NCBI GenBank assembly: GCA_024684955.1
Contig: JAIKWH010000018.1
Span: 31,398-95,397 of the forward strand
DNA length: 64,000 nt
Origin: Pseudobutyrivibrio sp.
GTDB taxonomy: Bacteria > Bacillota > Clostridia > Lachnospirales > Lachnospiraceae
Direction: 5' to 3'
This document shows, piece by piece, positions 29,211 to 39,231 of the stretch. Position 1 is the stretch's first letter; each line of letters starts with the position of its first letter. Under the pieces are notes generated by a model. The model worked only from the letters and a program-made list of their open reading frames with translations, was not told the origin of the DNA and ran no database searches. A program made the position numbers and the translations under genes.

Positions 29211-30581
29211 ATGACAATCAACAAGTACACAGGAAAAACTGAAGAAGAAGCCAAGGAAAAAGCTAGGAAGGCTCTTGGCTCAGCTGCTATTATCATGAAT
29301 GTTAAGGAGATTAAGCCAAAGGGGCTTGCAGGATTTTTTCAAAGCAAGACCTATGAGGTGACAGCTGCAATCGAAGACGATGACTTTTCGGAGGGCGCTA
29401 TGACTTTCTCAAAACAGGCCCAGGGCAACAATTTGCAAAACCAGGAAAGCCTAGCCGCTACAAACCCTAGTTTTGAGGCTGTTGCAGGAGTGGAGGGGGA
29501 TGATGCCCTTCTCCTTAAAAATGCATTTTCTGCTGTAAACGAAGTTTTGGAGAGACAGGGAATAGATGAATTAAAAGAGGAGCCAAAGCCTGTGGAGCCA
29601 GCCCCTATTCCTAAAAAAACTTTTGAGCCTACATATACTAGGCCTACCCCTGTAAAACCTAAATTTACCAGCCCAGTCACAGTGGCAGAATCCCAAGTAG
29701 ACACTACAGAGCCTATGTTTGTGGAAAGCACCAAACTTTCCGATGATTATGACAAGGCCAGCCTTTCAATTGATAATGACAATCATGTCTTTGTAAAGAT
29801 GCTTTACAACGTACTTTTGGAAAACGAAGTCCAGGAGAGATACATTAATCAAGTTTTGGAGGATATGGACAAGATTTTACAGTCCAGCCATTCTCTGGAT
29901 AATTTGCTTTCTTCTGTATATCAAAAAATGGTTTTAAAGTTGGGTACTCCAAATGAGATTTCTTTTGGTACAAGGCGACCAAAGGTAGTATTTTTTATTG
30001 GGCCTACAGGTGTGGGCAAGACCACTACAATTGCAAAAATTGCTTCCAAATTCAAATTGGAGGGCAAGAAACTAGGCCTTATTACTGCTGATACCTACAG
30101 GATGGCTGCAGCAAACCAACTTCAAACTTATGCCAATATTTTGGATGTGCCTTTAAATGTTATATATTCTCCAGATGAACTCTTAGATACAGTTAAAAAA
30201 CTATCTAGAGAAAACGAGAATCTAGACCTGATTCTGGTGGATACAATTGGTTTTTCTCACAAAAATGAAGAGCAGAAGGCGGATACTAAAAAATTGATTG
30301 AGGCTTTGGACGATATATATGAAAAGGATGTATATCTTGTCCTTTCTGCCACTACAAAATATGTTGATTTAATTGATATTGTGGATTCCTATATGGAGTT
30401 TGCAAAGTTCAATCTTTTGTTTACCAAGTTGGATGAGACAAAGTGTCTTGGAAATATTTTCAATATTAAAATATATACAGATTCACCTTTGTCATATTTG
30501 ACTGTTGGGCAAAATGTACCTGATGATATTGAGGTTGTTAATGCTCAAAAACTGGTTAAACAGTTGTTGGGAGGAAAATAA
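29211..30581 (+). CDS. flhF: Flagellar SRP-like GTPase FlhF
   Basis: FFIGPTGVGKTTTIAKIASKFKLEGKKLGLITADTYRMAAANQLQTYA. Confidence 0.96.
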   Translation: MTINKYTGKTEEEAKEKARKALGSAAIIMNVKEIKPKGLAGFFQSKTYEVTAAIEDDDFSEGAMTFSKQAQGNNLQNQESLAATNPSFEAVAGVEGDDALLLKNAFSAVNEVLERQGIDELKEEPKPVEPAPIPKKTFEPTYTRPTPVKPKFTSPVTVAESQVDTTEPMFVESTKLSDDYDKASLSIDNDNHVFVKMLYNVLLENEVQERYINQVLEDMDKILQSSHSLDNLLSSVYQKMVLKLGTPNEISFGTRRPKVVFFIGPTGVGKTTTIAKIASKFKLEGKKLGLITADTYRMAAANQLQTYANILDVPLNVIYSPDELLDTVKKLSRENENLDLILVDTIGFSHKNEEQKADTKKLIEALDDIYEKDVYLVLSATTKYVDLIDIVDSYMEFAKFNLLFTKLDETKCLGNIFNIKIYTDSPLSYLTVGQNVPDDIEVVNAQKLVKQLLGGK

Positions 30582-31456
30582 TGGATCAAGCCGAGAATTT
30601 AAGGAATATCATAAAATCTCAGAATGTCCATCCTATTGAAAATACTAAGGTTATAACCATCACTTCTGGCAAAGGTGGTGTTGGAAAATCTAATATGGCA
30701 GTCAATTTGGCAGTTCAGTTCCAGACCTTGGGAAAGAGGGTAATAATACTGGATGCTGACTTTGGTCTTGCCAATGTGGAAGTTATGTTTGGCACAGTCC
30801 CTGAATACAATCTTTCCGATGTTATTTTTAAGGGAATGTCCATTAGAGATATCATTACAAAGGGTCCTATGGGTATTGGATTTATATCCGGTGGGTCTGG
30901 AGTAGTAGGATTAAACAATTTAAATCGTGAACAAATTGCGTTTTTGGTGCATAATTTATCACTTTTAAATGATTTATGTGATATTCTAATTATAGATACT
31001 GGGGCAGGTGTATCTGACCAGGTTATGGAGTTTGTTTTGGCTAGCCCTGAGATTATTTTAGTTTCTACCCCAGAGCCTAGTTCCCTTACAGATTCCTATT
31101 CACTTATGAAAGCCATGTACAAGAGTCCTAAGTACTTGGGAGACGGGACAAATGTCCACCTTGTTGCCAACAAGGTCATGTCTGAGACGGAAGGACGGGC
31201 TGTATATGACAAGATGCTTTCGGTAGTACAAAAGTTTCTTCATGGAGACTTGGATTATTTGGGATATATTCCTTCAGACATGGTATTAGAAAAATCTGTT
31301 AGAAATCAAAAGGTGGTTTCTATAGAAAATCCTAAGGCGCCATCGTCTAAAGCCTTTGAGAACATTGCAAGACTTCTGTTACAAAAGGATGCAAAGACTC
31401 ATTATAAATGGGGAGTTTCAAACATATTTAGCAGAATGCTTAAGAGTAGGGCATAG
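30581..31456 (+). CDS. flhG: MinD/ParA-like ATPase FlhG (YlxH)
   Basis: ITSGKGGVGKSNMAVNLAVQFQTLGKRVIILDADFGLANVEVMFG. Confidence 0.95.
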   Translation: MDQAENLRNIIKSQNVHPIENTKVITITSGKGGVGKSNMAVNLAVQFQTLGKRVIILDADFGLANVEVMFGTVPEYNLSDVIFKGMSIRDIITKGPMGIGFISGGSGVVGLNNLNREQIAFLVHNLSLLNDLCDILIIDTGAGVSDQVMEFVLASPEIILVSTPEPSSLTDSYSLMKAMYKSPKYLGDGTNVHLVANKVMSETEGRAVYDKMLSVVQKFLHGDLDYLGYIPSDMVLEKSVRNQKVVSIENPKAPSSKAFENIARLLLQKDAKTHYKWGVSNIFSRMLKSRA

Positions 31457-31457
31457 T

Positions 31458-32201
31458 ATGGAAATATCAGAACTTAAGCCTGGCACTCCAGTGGAGTTTA
31501 CCATAGCCAGCACAAATTCAGATGTGGAAAGCAGCATAGGGCAGGATAGGTCAGTATACATATCCAGCGTCTTTGGTGTCACCAAAAAGAACGAGGTGGT
31601 ATTCCACCTACCGTCTAGGGGTGGCCGGACAGTGACCATTCCTATGAATGTTCCTTTCAATGCTGTCTTTAATACAGGCAAGACCATGTATATGCTTACA
31701 GGTCTTATCACTAAAAGAGGAAGGTTGGAAGACTTTCCAGTATATGTCTTTGAGCCTGAAGGGGATTTAAAAAAGGTACAGAGGCGTAATTATTTCAGAT
31801 TACCTTGTTACATACCTGCCAAGATTCTTCCTATTCCTAGGGAGGTTGCATTGCTTCCAAACATGGATATGGTGGAGGCAGACCTGAGGCAGTATGGCAA
31901 CACATATGGACTTCCTGTTTCAGGAACAATTCTAGACATAAGCGGGGGCGGTGTCCGATTCAAATCTTCTAGAAAGATTGATGAGGCCAAGTACATCTAC
32001 ATATCATTCACACTTCAATCGCCTACAATCAATAAAGAAATTAATGCTACGGCAAGACAGGTCAAGACAACATACTTTGAAGAGATGCAAACCTATGAGC
32101 ATCGCTTGGAGTTTTTATTTAAAGAACCAGAAGACAGAGAGACTATCATTAAATACATTTTTGACGAAGACCGACGTTTAAGAAAAAAAGAGCAGGGGTA
32201 G
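31458..32201 (+). CDS. ycgR: YcgR/YpfA-like PilZ domain protein (track start 31356 lies inside flhG)
   Basis: QRRNYFRLPC and DISGGGVRFKSSRKI PilZ signatures; ATG just after the flhG stop. Confidence 0.9.
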   Translation: MEISELKPGTPVEFTIASTNSDVESSIGQDRSVYISSVFGVTKKNEVVFHLPSRGGRTVTIPMNVPFNAVFNTGKTMYMLTGLITKRGRLEDFPVYVFEPEGDLKKVQRRNYFRLPCYIPAKILPIPREVALLPNMDMVEADLRQYGNTYGLPVSGTILDISGGGVRFKSSRKIDEAKYIYISFTLQSPTINKEINATARQVKTTYFEEMQTYEHRLEFLFKEPEDRETIIKYIFDEDRRLRKKEQG

Positions 32202-32205
32202 GAAA

Positions 32206-33315
32206 GTGTATAAGATTCTAGTTGTTGATGACTCTGCACTCATGAGGAGGATTATCTGTGATATTATCAACGCAGATAGTGATTTTCATGTTGCTGACGT
32301 TAGTGCAGACGGAGAAGATGCTTACAACAAAATAAAGACTACGTCCTATGATCTGATTGTCTTAGATATGATTCTTCCTAAGATGACAGGTCTGGAGGTC
32401 TTAAAGAGGCTTAGCGCTGACAAGGTACCTTTTAATGTAATCCTTATTTCATCTTCGCTGAAGGAGGATGCAGACAGTACCATCAAGGCTATAGAACTGG
32501 GTGCTTTGGATTTTGTAGTTAAACCTATCAGATCCACTCCTGAGACCAGAGAGGTTTTTGCTAGAGACATTATGAATGCCATGAAGGCATGCATCAAGAC
32601 TGTCTCTATCAGAAAAGGTGTATTCCCCAAGTCAGAGGTTCCTAAAACTCCTGCACAGCCGGTGGAATTCAAAAGTTCTCCTGAGCCTGCAAAGACTTCT
32701 AATGTTTCCTTTAGCGGTGCTGATGGATCAGGCAAGATTAAAAAGATAATTGCCCTTGCTTGTTCAACTGGTGGACCACAAGCCCTGCACACATTTGTGC
32801 CAATGCTTCCATCTAATTTACCAGTTCCTGTTGTTATTGTGCAGCATATGCCTGAAGGATTCACCGCTTCCTTGGCGGCTAGATTAAATCAGATTTCTTC
32901 TATCAATGTAAAGGAAGCAGAGGATAAGGAAGTATTTAAACCAGGCCTTGTATATGTAACCCCTGGTGGAAAGCACATGGAAATCTATGAAAACGCAAGT
33001 CATCAACCTTATTGCCATTTAAGTGATGATCCGCCAGTTAACAGTTTGAAACCATGTGCAGATGTTATGTACAGGAGTCTGACCAAGTCCACACTTGATG
33101 AGATCATATGTGTAGTTCTCACAGGTATGGGTTCTGATGGTTCAGAGGGGATCAAAAACTTAAAGCAATATAAAAAGACTTACGTTATTTCACAAGAAGC
33201 TTCCACATGTGTTGTTTATGGAATGCCAAAAGCGGTAGAGCAAGGCGGCCTGTCCGACGAAGTAGTACCGCTGAAATCAGTAGCCAATTCAATTGTAAAG
33301 AAACTTGGAGGTTAA
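32206..33315 (+). CDS. cheB: Chemotaxis glutamate methylesterase CheB
   Basis: REC domain plus ACSTGGPQALHTFVPMLPSNLPVPVVIVQHMPEGFTASLAARL. Confidence 0.97.
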   Translation: MYKILVVDDSALMRRIICDIINADSDFHVADVSADGEDAYNKIKTTSYDLIVLDMILPKMTGLEVLKRLSADKVPFNVILISSSLKEDADSTIKAIELGALDFVVKPIRSTPETREVFARDIMNAMKACIKTVSIRKGVFPKSEVPKTPAQPVEFKSSPEPAKTSNVSFSGADGSGKIKKIIALACSTGGPQALHTFVPMLPSNLPVPVVIVQHMPEGFTASLAARLNQISSINVKEAEDKEVFKPGLVYVTPGGKHMEIYENASHQPYCHLSDDPPVNSLKPCADVMYRSLTKSTLDEIICVVLTGMGSDGSEGIKNLKQYKKTYVISQEASTCVVYGMPKAVEQGGLSDEVVPLKSVANSIVKKLGG

Positions 33316-33319
33316 AAGG

Positions 33320-35443
33320 ATGGATGTAAGTCAATACCTGGATATTTTTATCGACGAGACTAGCGAGCATATTCAAAGCCTTTCAGATAATATTATGGCT
33401 TTGGAGCAAGAGCCTGAAAACAAGGATGTTGTCAATGAAATTTTTAGAGCTGCCCACTCATTAAAGGGTATGGCAGGTACTATGGGATTTAAGAGAATGC
33501 AGCATCTTACCCATGATATGGAAAACGTTTTTCAGGAAGTAAGAAATGACAATGTAAAGGTTAATTCTTCACTTATAGACATTCTCTTTAGATGCCTGGA
33601 TGCTATCGAAGCATACTTAGACCAGGTAAAAGCGACATCTAATGAGGGTGAAGAAGACAACGAAATCTTGATCAAGCAGTTAAATGATTATCTTAATTCC
33701 GCTGAAGGCGGAGATACTCCTGCTGAGGCTCCAGCAGCTGCTCCAGCCGAGGCTGAGGCTGCCCCTGCTCAAAGCGGTTCTGATGACAAGGCTGCGTTTA
33801 AAAAGATTAAGATGGAGCCAGAACTTGTTGAGGAATTAAAGAGATGCAGTAATCTCTTTGGTTTTACTGTGCATATTAATAAAGAGTGCCTGCTTAAGGC
33901 TGCCAGAGCATTTCTTGTATTCAAGGCAGTTGAGGATTTTGGTGAGATAAAGGCATACGACCCAAGTTCTCAGGATATCGAAGATGAAAAATTCGAGTTT
34001 GATTTTTCATTTGTTCTTTGCGCCGACAAAGAAAATACTGATTTAAACGCTATTATTGAGTCTATTAAGTCTGTATCAGAGATCGATTCTGTAGAGGCTG
34101 AGGCTATTAGCGCTGATATATATGAAAAGAAGGAGGAGGCAACTGTTGAGCCAGCAGCCGAGGCAGCTCCTACAGCAGCACCAGCGGCTCCAGCGGCGCC
34201 TGCAGCACCAGCGGCTTCAGCACCAGCACCTGCTCCAAAAGCAGCAGCAAAAAATACAAAACCTGCTGCAAAACCTGTCACCTCACGTACAATTCGTGTT
34301 GACATTGAAAAGTTGGATGCCCTAATGAATCAGGTATCCGAGCTTATTATTGCAAAGAACTCCCTTGCATCTCAGTCAAATTCTGATGCAAACGGAATTG
34401 ATCCAAATACTTTACACGAAAACATTGAATACCTGGAGAGAATTACAACAAACCTTCACGAATCAGTTATGAAGGTTCGAATGGTTCCTATCGAGTCAGT
34501 TGTTAATAAGTTCCCTCGTATGATTAGAGACCTGAGCCGTAAGTTGAACAAGCCTATGGATTTGGTAATGACAGGTGAGGATACAGAACTTGATAGAACT
34601 GTTGTGGATCAAATCGGTGATCCTTTACAGCACTTGCTTCGTAATTCTGCAGATCATGGTATTGAGTCCAAGGAAGAAAGAAAGGCAGCCGGCAAGCCTG
34701 AAACTGGAAACATCTATCTGAACGCTTTCCAGGAGGGCAACAATGTCATCATCGAAGTTGGTGATGATGGTGGCGGAATTAATACTGATAGAGTAAAAGA
34801 GAAGGCCATTGAAAGAGGTATTGTTACTGCAGAAGAGGCTGAGAATCTTTCACAAAAAGAGATTATCGACTTCCTCTTTATGCCATCATTCTCTATGGCA
34901 AAGCAGATTACAGATATCTCTGGTCGTGGTGTTGGTCTGGACGTTGTAAAGAGTAATATTGAGGCCCTTGGCGGTGATGTAGAAGTTAAGTCTACTCTGG
35001 GCGAAGGTTCTAAGTTTACTGTTAGACTGCCACTGACACTGGCTATTATCCAGGCTCTGATGGTAGAGGTTAGAGATGAGAAATACGCAATTGCTCTTGC
35101 TTCCATCATGAATATTGAAAGTATCCCTGTCTCAGACATTAAATATGTTGAGTCTAAAGAGGTTATTCATCTTCGTGGTCAGGTTATTCCTCTTATTCGT
35201 TTGGATAAGATTCTGGACTTTGGTCCAAAGGAAACAACTGACGAGGAAGAGGACACAATGACAGTAGTTGTCTGCAAGAAGGGCGATACTCTAGGCGGTT
35301 TGATTGTTGATAATCTTATCGGACAGCTAGAAATTGTTATTAAGTCACTTGGTAAATTGGATAACAACAAGCTGATCAGTGGTGCGACTATCCTTGGTGA
35401 TGGTGAAATCGCTATGATTCTTGATGTTAACGCAGTAATTTAA
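33320..35443 (+). CDS. cheA: Chemotaxis histidine kinase CheA (track start 33305)
   Basis: P1 FRAAHSLKGMAGTMGF, P3-P5 with DPLQHLLRNSADHGIE, GRGVGLDVVKSNIEALGG; two Ala/Pro linkers. Confidence 0.97.
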   Translation: MDVSQYLDIFIDETSEHIQSLSDNIMALEQEPENKDVVNEIFRAAHSLKGMAGTMGFKRMQHLTHDMENVFQEVRNDNVKVNSSLIDILFRCLDAIEAYLDQVKATSNEGEEDNEILIKQLNDYLNSAEGGDTPAEAPAAAPAEAEAAPAQSGSDDKAAFKKIKMEPELVEELKRCSNLFGFTVHINKECLLKAARAFLVFKAVEDFGEIKAYDPSSQDIEDEKFEFDFSFVLCADKENTDLNAIIESIKSVSEIDSVEAEAISADIYEKKEEATVEPAAEAAPTAAPAAPAAPAAPAASAPAPAPKAAAKNTKPAAKPVTSRTIRVDIEKLDALMNQVSELIIAKNSLASQSNSDANGIDPNTLHENIEYLERITTNLHESVMKVRMVPIESVVNKFPRMIRDLSRKLNKPMDLVMTGEDTELDRTVVDQIGDPLQHLLRNSADHGIESKEERKAAGKPETGNIYLNAFQEGNNVIIEVGDDGGGINTDRVKEKAIERGIVTAEEAENLSQKEIIDFLFMPSFSMAKQITDISGRGVGLDVVKSNIEALGGDVEVKSTLGEGSKFTVRLPLTLAIIQALMVEVRDEKYAIALASIMNIESIPVSDIKYVESKEVIHLRGQVIPLIRLDKILDFGPKETTDEEEDTMTVVVCKKGDTLGGLIVDNLIGQLEIVIKSLGKLDNNKLISGATILGDGEIAMILDVNAVI

Positions 35444-35458
35444 TATAGGAGGTATAGC

Positions 35459-35926
35459 ATGTCTGATTTAAGCGTTTACGAAACCGTAGAAAAAGAAACT
35501 AAACAATATATTATTGTTAAGATTGGCGGCGAGCATTATGGCATCGATATTTCGTATATTGATAATATTGTCCGTCTGACCAAGATTACTAGAGTTCCAA
35601 AGTCTCCTTCATATTACAGAGGAGTAATAAATCTCCGTGGTGAGGTTGTTCCTGTAATGAGCCTGAGACGAAGAATGGGACTAGAAGATGATGACTTTAC
35701 CGACAAATCTCGTATAATAATATTAAAACTTGAGAATGCTGGTTTGGTTGGAGTTATCGTTGACGAGGTTAAGGAAGTTCTTACCCTTTCAGAAGATGAC
35801 ATAGAAGAACCATCATCTACATTAAGAAGTAAAAATTCATTTATTAGCGGCGTTGGATCCAACGGAGATGAACTTATTTCTATTTTTGAGATTAGCTCAA
35901 TTATTGGAGAGAGTGACGCAAGCTAA
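35459..35926 (+). CDS. cheW: Chemotaxis coupling protein CheW
   Basis: YGIDISYIDNIVRLTKITRVPKSPSYYRGVINLRGEVVPVMSLRRRMG. Confidence 0.96.
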   Translation: MSDLSVYETVEKETKQYIIVKIGGEHYGIDISYIDNIVRLTKITRVPKSPSYYRGVINLRGEVVPVMSLRRRMGLEDDDFTDKSRIIILKLENAGLVGVIVDEVKEVLTLSEDDIEEPSSTLRSKNSFISGVGSNGDELISIFEISSIIGESDAS

Positions 35927-35937
35927 GGGGGAAACAT

Positions 35938-36552
35938 ATGCTTACTCTACAGGAAGTTAATACTAAATATTTTGACGTACTTAAGGAACTGGGCAATATT
36001 GGCGCTGGCAATGCAACAACTGCCATCGCCAACATGCTTGGCCTCAGGATAGATATGAATGTGCCTGAGGTTTCCTTTTTACCAGTTGAAGAATTGGGCA
36101 CCGCAATTGGCGCGGAGGATGAGGTTATTGTTGGTATCATGCTTGGCGTTGAGCAGGATATCAATGGTAGCATGATGTTTTTGATGGATATGAATTCGGC
36201 TCATCATATAGTCAACAGACTAATGATGAGACCGGATGATTATGCAGAGGCATTTGATGAAATGGATTTGTCTGCTATCAAAGAGATTGGAAACATCATT
36301 GCTGGATCTTATCTATCAGCTCTATCGGGGCTTACCAATCTTACTATTGCTCCGACAGTACCTTTTGTTGCAGTTGATATGGCTGCGGCAATTCTTTCGG
36401 TTCCTGCAGTTCAGTTTGGTATTTTTGGTGATAATGCTCTTATGATTAACACCAAATTCTCAGACGATCTTGGTATCCAGGGCTATTTCATTCTGATGCC
36501 GGAGGAAGATTCTTACGAAAAGATACTTACTTCACTTGGTTTGACAGTATAA
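35938..36552 (+). CDS. cheC: Chemotaxis phosphatase CheC
   Basis: DVLKELGNIGAGNATTAIANML and AIKEIGNIIAGSYLSALSGLT paired motifs. Confidence 0.95.
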   Translation: MLTLQEVNTKYFDVLKELGNIGAGNATTAIANMLGLRIDMNVPEVSFLPVEELGTAIGAEDEVIVGIMLGVEQDINGSMMFLMDMNSAHHIVNRLMMRPDDYAEAFDEMDLSAIKEIGNIIAGSYLSALSGLTNLTIAPTVPFVAVDMAAAILSVPAVQFGIFGDNALMINTKFSDDLGIQGYFILMPEEDSYEKILTSLGLTV

Positions 36553-36563
36553 GGAGCAAGAGA

Positions 36564-37049
36564 ATGGGGCAAATGATTAAAGTCGGTATGGCCGATCTAA
36601 AAACATGCAAAGCTCCTGATAACCTGACAACTATTGGTCTTGGTTCTTGTATAGGAATTGCACTTTATGATCCATCTACTAAGATCACAGGTTTGGCGCA
36701 CATAATGCTTCCTGATAGTACTGCTATTAGAAATAATTCTAATATTGCAAAGTTTGCAGATACAGGAATACAGAAGCTTTATGATGATATGATTAAAATG
36801 GGGGCAAATAAAACCCGGATTGTAGCTAAAATTGCTGGCGGGGCAAAGATGTTTGAAATGTCTTCAAACGCTTCAAGCATCAATGTTGGTCTTAGAAATG
36901 CCGAGGCTAGCAAGGCAAAGCTTAAAGAACTGGGAATTAGATTACTTGCGGAGGATACTGGGCTCAATTATGGTCGTACTGTAGAAATCTACAGTGAGAC
37001 TGGAGAGTACCACGTAAAGGCTGTAGGTAAAGATATTAAAGTTTTATAA
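36564..37049 (+). CDS. cheD: Chemoreceptor glutamine deamidase CheD
   Basis: LTTIGLGSCIGIALYDPSTKITGLAHIMLP; KIAGGAKMF. Confidence 0.96.
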   Translation: MGQMIKVGMADLKTCKAPDNLTTIGLGSCIGIALYDPSTKITGLAHIMLPDSTAIRNNSNIAKFADTGIQKLYDDMIKMGANKTRIVAKIAGGAKMFEMSSNASSINVGLRNAEASKAKLKELGIRLLAEDTGLNYGRTVEIYSETGEYHVKAVGKDIKVL

Positions 37050-37067
37050 TTTACTTGGGAGCAAATA

Positions 37068-37364
37068 ATGAACACTAAACCCTTACCTATTATTATTACA
37101 CTTGCAGCTGCTTTTATATCATGTGTTATTTCCATTATAGAGCATGTAGATTTTAGTGTTTTTGTTATGAGGTTGCTTATTACTGTAGCAATATTTCTTG
37201 TGCTTGGAACTATAGTTAAACTTGTTCTTGATTATTCTTTTAAGACATTGGAAGAGCCTGTTCCAATTGATAAGGATACACCGGACATGGAAAAGAATGG
37301 TTCTGAAGATGACAGCCAGGAGGAGACTCCGGCAGATATTACACTTGATTCCAATGAGGAATAA
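37068..37364 (+). CDS. Small two-TM protein with acidic tail
   Basis: ORF in operon between cheD and fliA; hydrophobic N-terminal two-thirds, DDSQEETPAD tail. Confidence 0.75.
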   Translation: MNTKPLPIIITLAAAFISCVISIIEHVDFSVFVMRLLITVAIFLVLGTIVKLVLDYSFKTLEEPVPIDKDTPDMEKNGSEDDSQEETPADITLDSNEE

Positions 37365-37388
37365 TTTTGGCTTAATAAGGGGGCATAA

Positions 37389-38153
37389 ATGAAGGCAGGT
37401 GACAGGGAAAAGCTCTGGGATAAATATAAGGTTAATCCCAATGCCGAACTCAGAGAACAATTGATTCTTGAATATGCACCGCTGGTAAAAATAGTTGCGG
37501 GTCGTCTCTGTATGTATTTAGGAAATACTGTGGAATACGAAGATTTATGTTCCTACGGTATTTTCGGTCTTATTGACGCCATTGATAAGTTCGATTTGGC
37601 AAAGGATGTAAAGTTTGAGACATATGCAAGTCTTAGGATTCGAGGATCTATTCTAGATCAAATTAGAAAGATGGATTGGATTCCTCGTACCGTTAGACAG
37701 CGTCAAAGACAAATCGATGATGCAATCAAAGACATTGAGGCTGCAACAGGTCATGCGGCCACCGATGAAGAGGTTGCTGCACACTTAAATATTACTAGTG
37801 ACGAGTACATAAAATGGCAGTCACAACTAAATATTACAAATGTTGTTTCTCTCAACGAGTTTGTGGAGGCTGGAAATGAGCCTGTTATGGAGGCGGAGCA
37901 CAACTCTCATTTCATACAGCCGGAGGACAATATTTCTAAGCAGGAGCTTTCTGAAAAACTAAAGGAAGCCCTGGATCTCCTGACGGAGAAAGAGAGAAAT
38001 GTTATTTTGCTTTACTATTACGAGGATTTAACTTTAAAAGAAATAAGTCTTACCTTGGAAGTTTCTGAATCAAGAGTATCGCAGTTACACACCAAGGCTC
38101 TCAATAAAATGAGAAATTGCCTTGGAGAATATATGGGACTATTAATGAATTAA
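37389..38153 (+). CDS. fliA: Flagellar sigma factor FliA/SigD
   Basis: DLCSYGIFGLIDAIDKFDLAKDVKFETYASLRIRGSILDQIRKMDWIPRTVRQRQRQIDDAI; region 4 NVILLYYYEDLTLKEISLTLEVSESRVSQLHTKAL. Confidence 0.96.
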   Translation: MKAGDREKLWDKYKVNPNAELREQLILEYAPLVKIVAGRLCMYLGNTVEYEDLCSYGIFGLIDAIDKFDLAKDVKFETYASLRIRGSILDQIRKMDWIPRTVRQRQRQIDDAIKDIEAATGHAATDEEVAAHLNITSDEYIKWQSQLNITNVVSLNEFVEAGNEPVMEAEHNSHFIQPEDNISKQELSEKLKEALDLLTEKERNVILLYYYEDLTLKEISLTLEVSESRVSQLHTKALNKMRNCLGEYMGLLMN

Positions 38154-38184
38154 ACATAATGATCTTTTAGCGGAGGGATTAGTT

Positions 38185-38511
38185 ATGTCAATCAGCCCTT
38201 TAAACTTCAACGGAATGATTCAAAACACAAATGAGATTAGTCACACCAAGGCTAATGAAGATTCTAAGTCGGCTTTACAGCAGGCTAATTTGACTGTGTC
38301 TGTGGAAAAGCAAAAGGAGAACGAGGCCAAGCAGGTAAATGACACCTATGAGGCCAAAAGGCAGGAGGGCCGTTACGACCGAGAAGGGGACGGCAAGGGC
38401 TATGAAGGAAATAAAAATCGCCCTAAGAATCAGCAGCCTGGCTCTGAAAAAAAGGCTATAGATGGCAAAGTTTTGGAAAAGGGAACTTCATCATTTGACA
38501 TGAGAATATAA
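38185..38511 (+). CDS. Hypothetical hydrophilic protein, probably flagella-associated
   Basis: 108 aa ORF, SD ggaggg, cotranscribed position after fliA. Confidence 0.7.
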   Translation: MSISPLNFNGMIQNTNEISHTKANEDSKSALQQANLTVSVEKQKENEAKQVNDTYEAKRQEGRYDREGDGKGYEGNKNRPKNQQPGSEKKAIDGKVLEKGTSSFDMRI

Positions 38512-38523
38512 GAGGGAGAATAA

Positions 38524-39231
38524 ATGTCTGTACTTGAAATAGTACTCCTGATTATTGGGCTATGCCTATGTATTGGGAGTTTTTTTGTGTCAGAAAAACT
38601 GTCTAATTCAGACAAGGACAATATTAAGAAACTGACTAACGACCAAATTAATAGCATTATCAAAGATAAGATGGCTGACGCTAAAGTTGAGATGGAAGAT
38701 GTTTTATCTGAGAGAATTGATCAGGCCATGGAGACCATGGACAGAAAGACTGACAAGGAGACTACTGACAAGATAATGGAGATTTCTCAGTACTCTGACA
38801 CAGTTTTACAGTCCATCGAAAAATCTGACCAGCAGGTAGCCTTTATGTATTCTATGCTAAATGAGAAGCAGGAAATGGTTACGGAACTGACAAAAGAACT
38901 GGCAGAATTAAAGGATAGTCTGGGCCAAATCGATACGGCGGTTTCCAAAAAACTAGATTTTTTAAATGACAGAGAAATTGAGATAGAGGAAAAAGAGAGA
39001 GAAGCCATGGAAAAGGTTGAAATGGCTGAGAAATCTAATCCACCATTTAACGAAGTCTTGGCTGAAAAATTCTTAAATGAAGATAAGGGGCAGGAAAAGA
39101 AAAATTCCAACCTGGAGATATTAAAGCTGCATGACCTGGGCCTTTCTGAGGTGGATATTGCCAAAAAACTGGGCAGGGGTCTTGGGGAAGTAAAATTTGT
39201 TCTTGGCTTATATCAGGAGGATAGGAAATGA
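38524..39231 (+). CDS. DUF6115-like membrane-anchored coiled-coil protein with C-terminal HTH-like segment
   Basis: N-terminal TM, long coiled coil, C-term ILKLHDLGLSEVDIAKKLGRGLGEVKFVLGLYQ. Confidence 0.72.
   Translation: MSVLEIVLLIIGLCLCIGSFFVSEKLSNSDKDNIKKLTNDQINSIIKDKMADAKVEMEDVLSERIDQAMETMDRKTDKETTDKIMEISQYSDTVLQSIEKSDQQVAFMYSMLNEKQEMVTELTKELAELKDSLGQIDTAVSKKLDFLNDREIEIEEKEREAMEKVEMAEKSNPPFNEVLAEKFLNEDKGQEKKNSNLEILKLHDLGLSEVDIAKKLGRGLGEVKFVLGLYQEDRK

Noticed and set aside
33970-34305. Ala/Gly-rich minus-strand ORF (111 aa)
   Set aside because: Reverse complement of the CheA Ala/Pro-rich linker; composition artefact.
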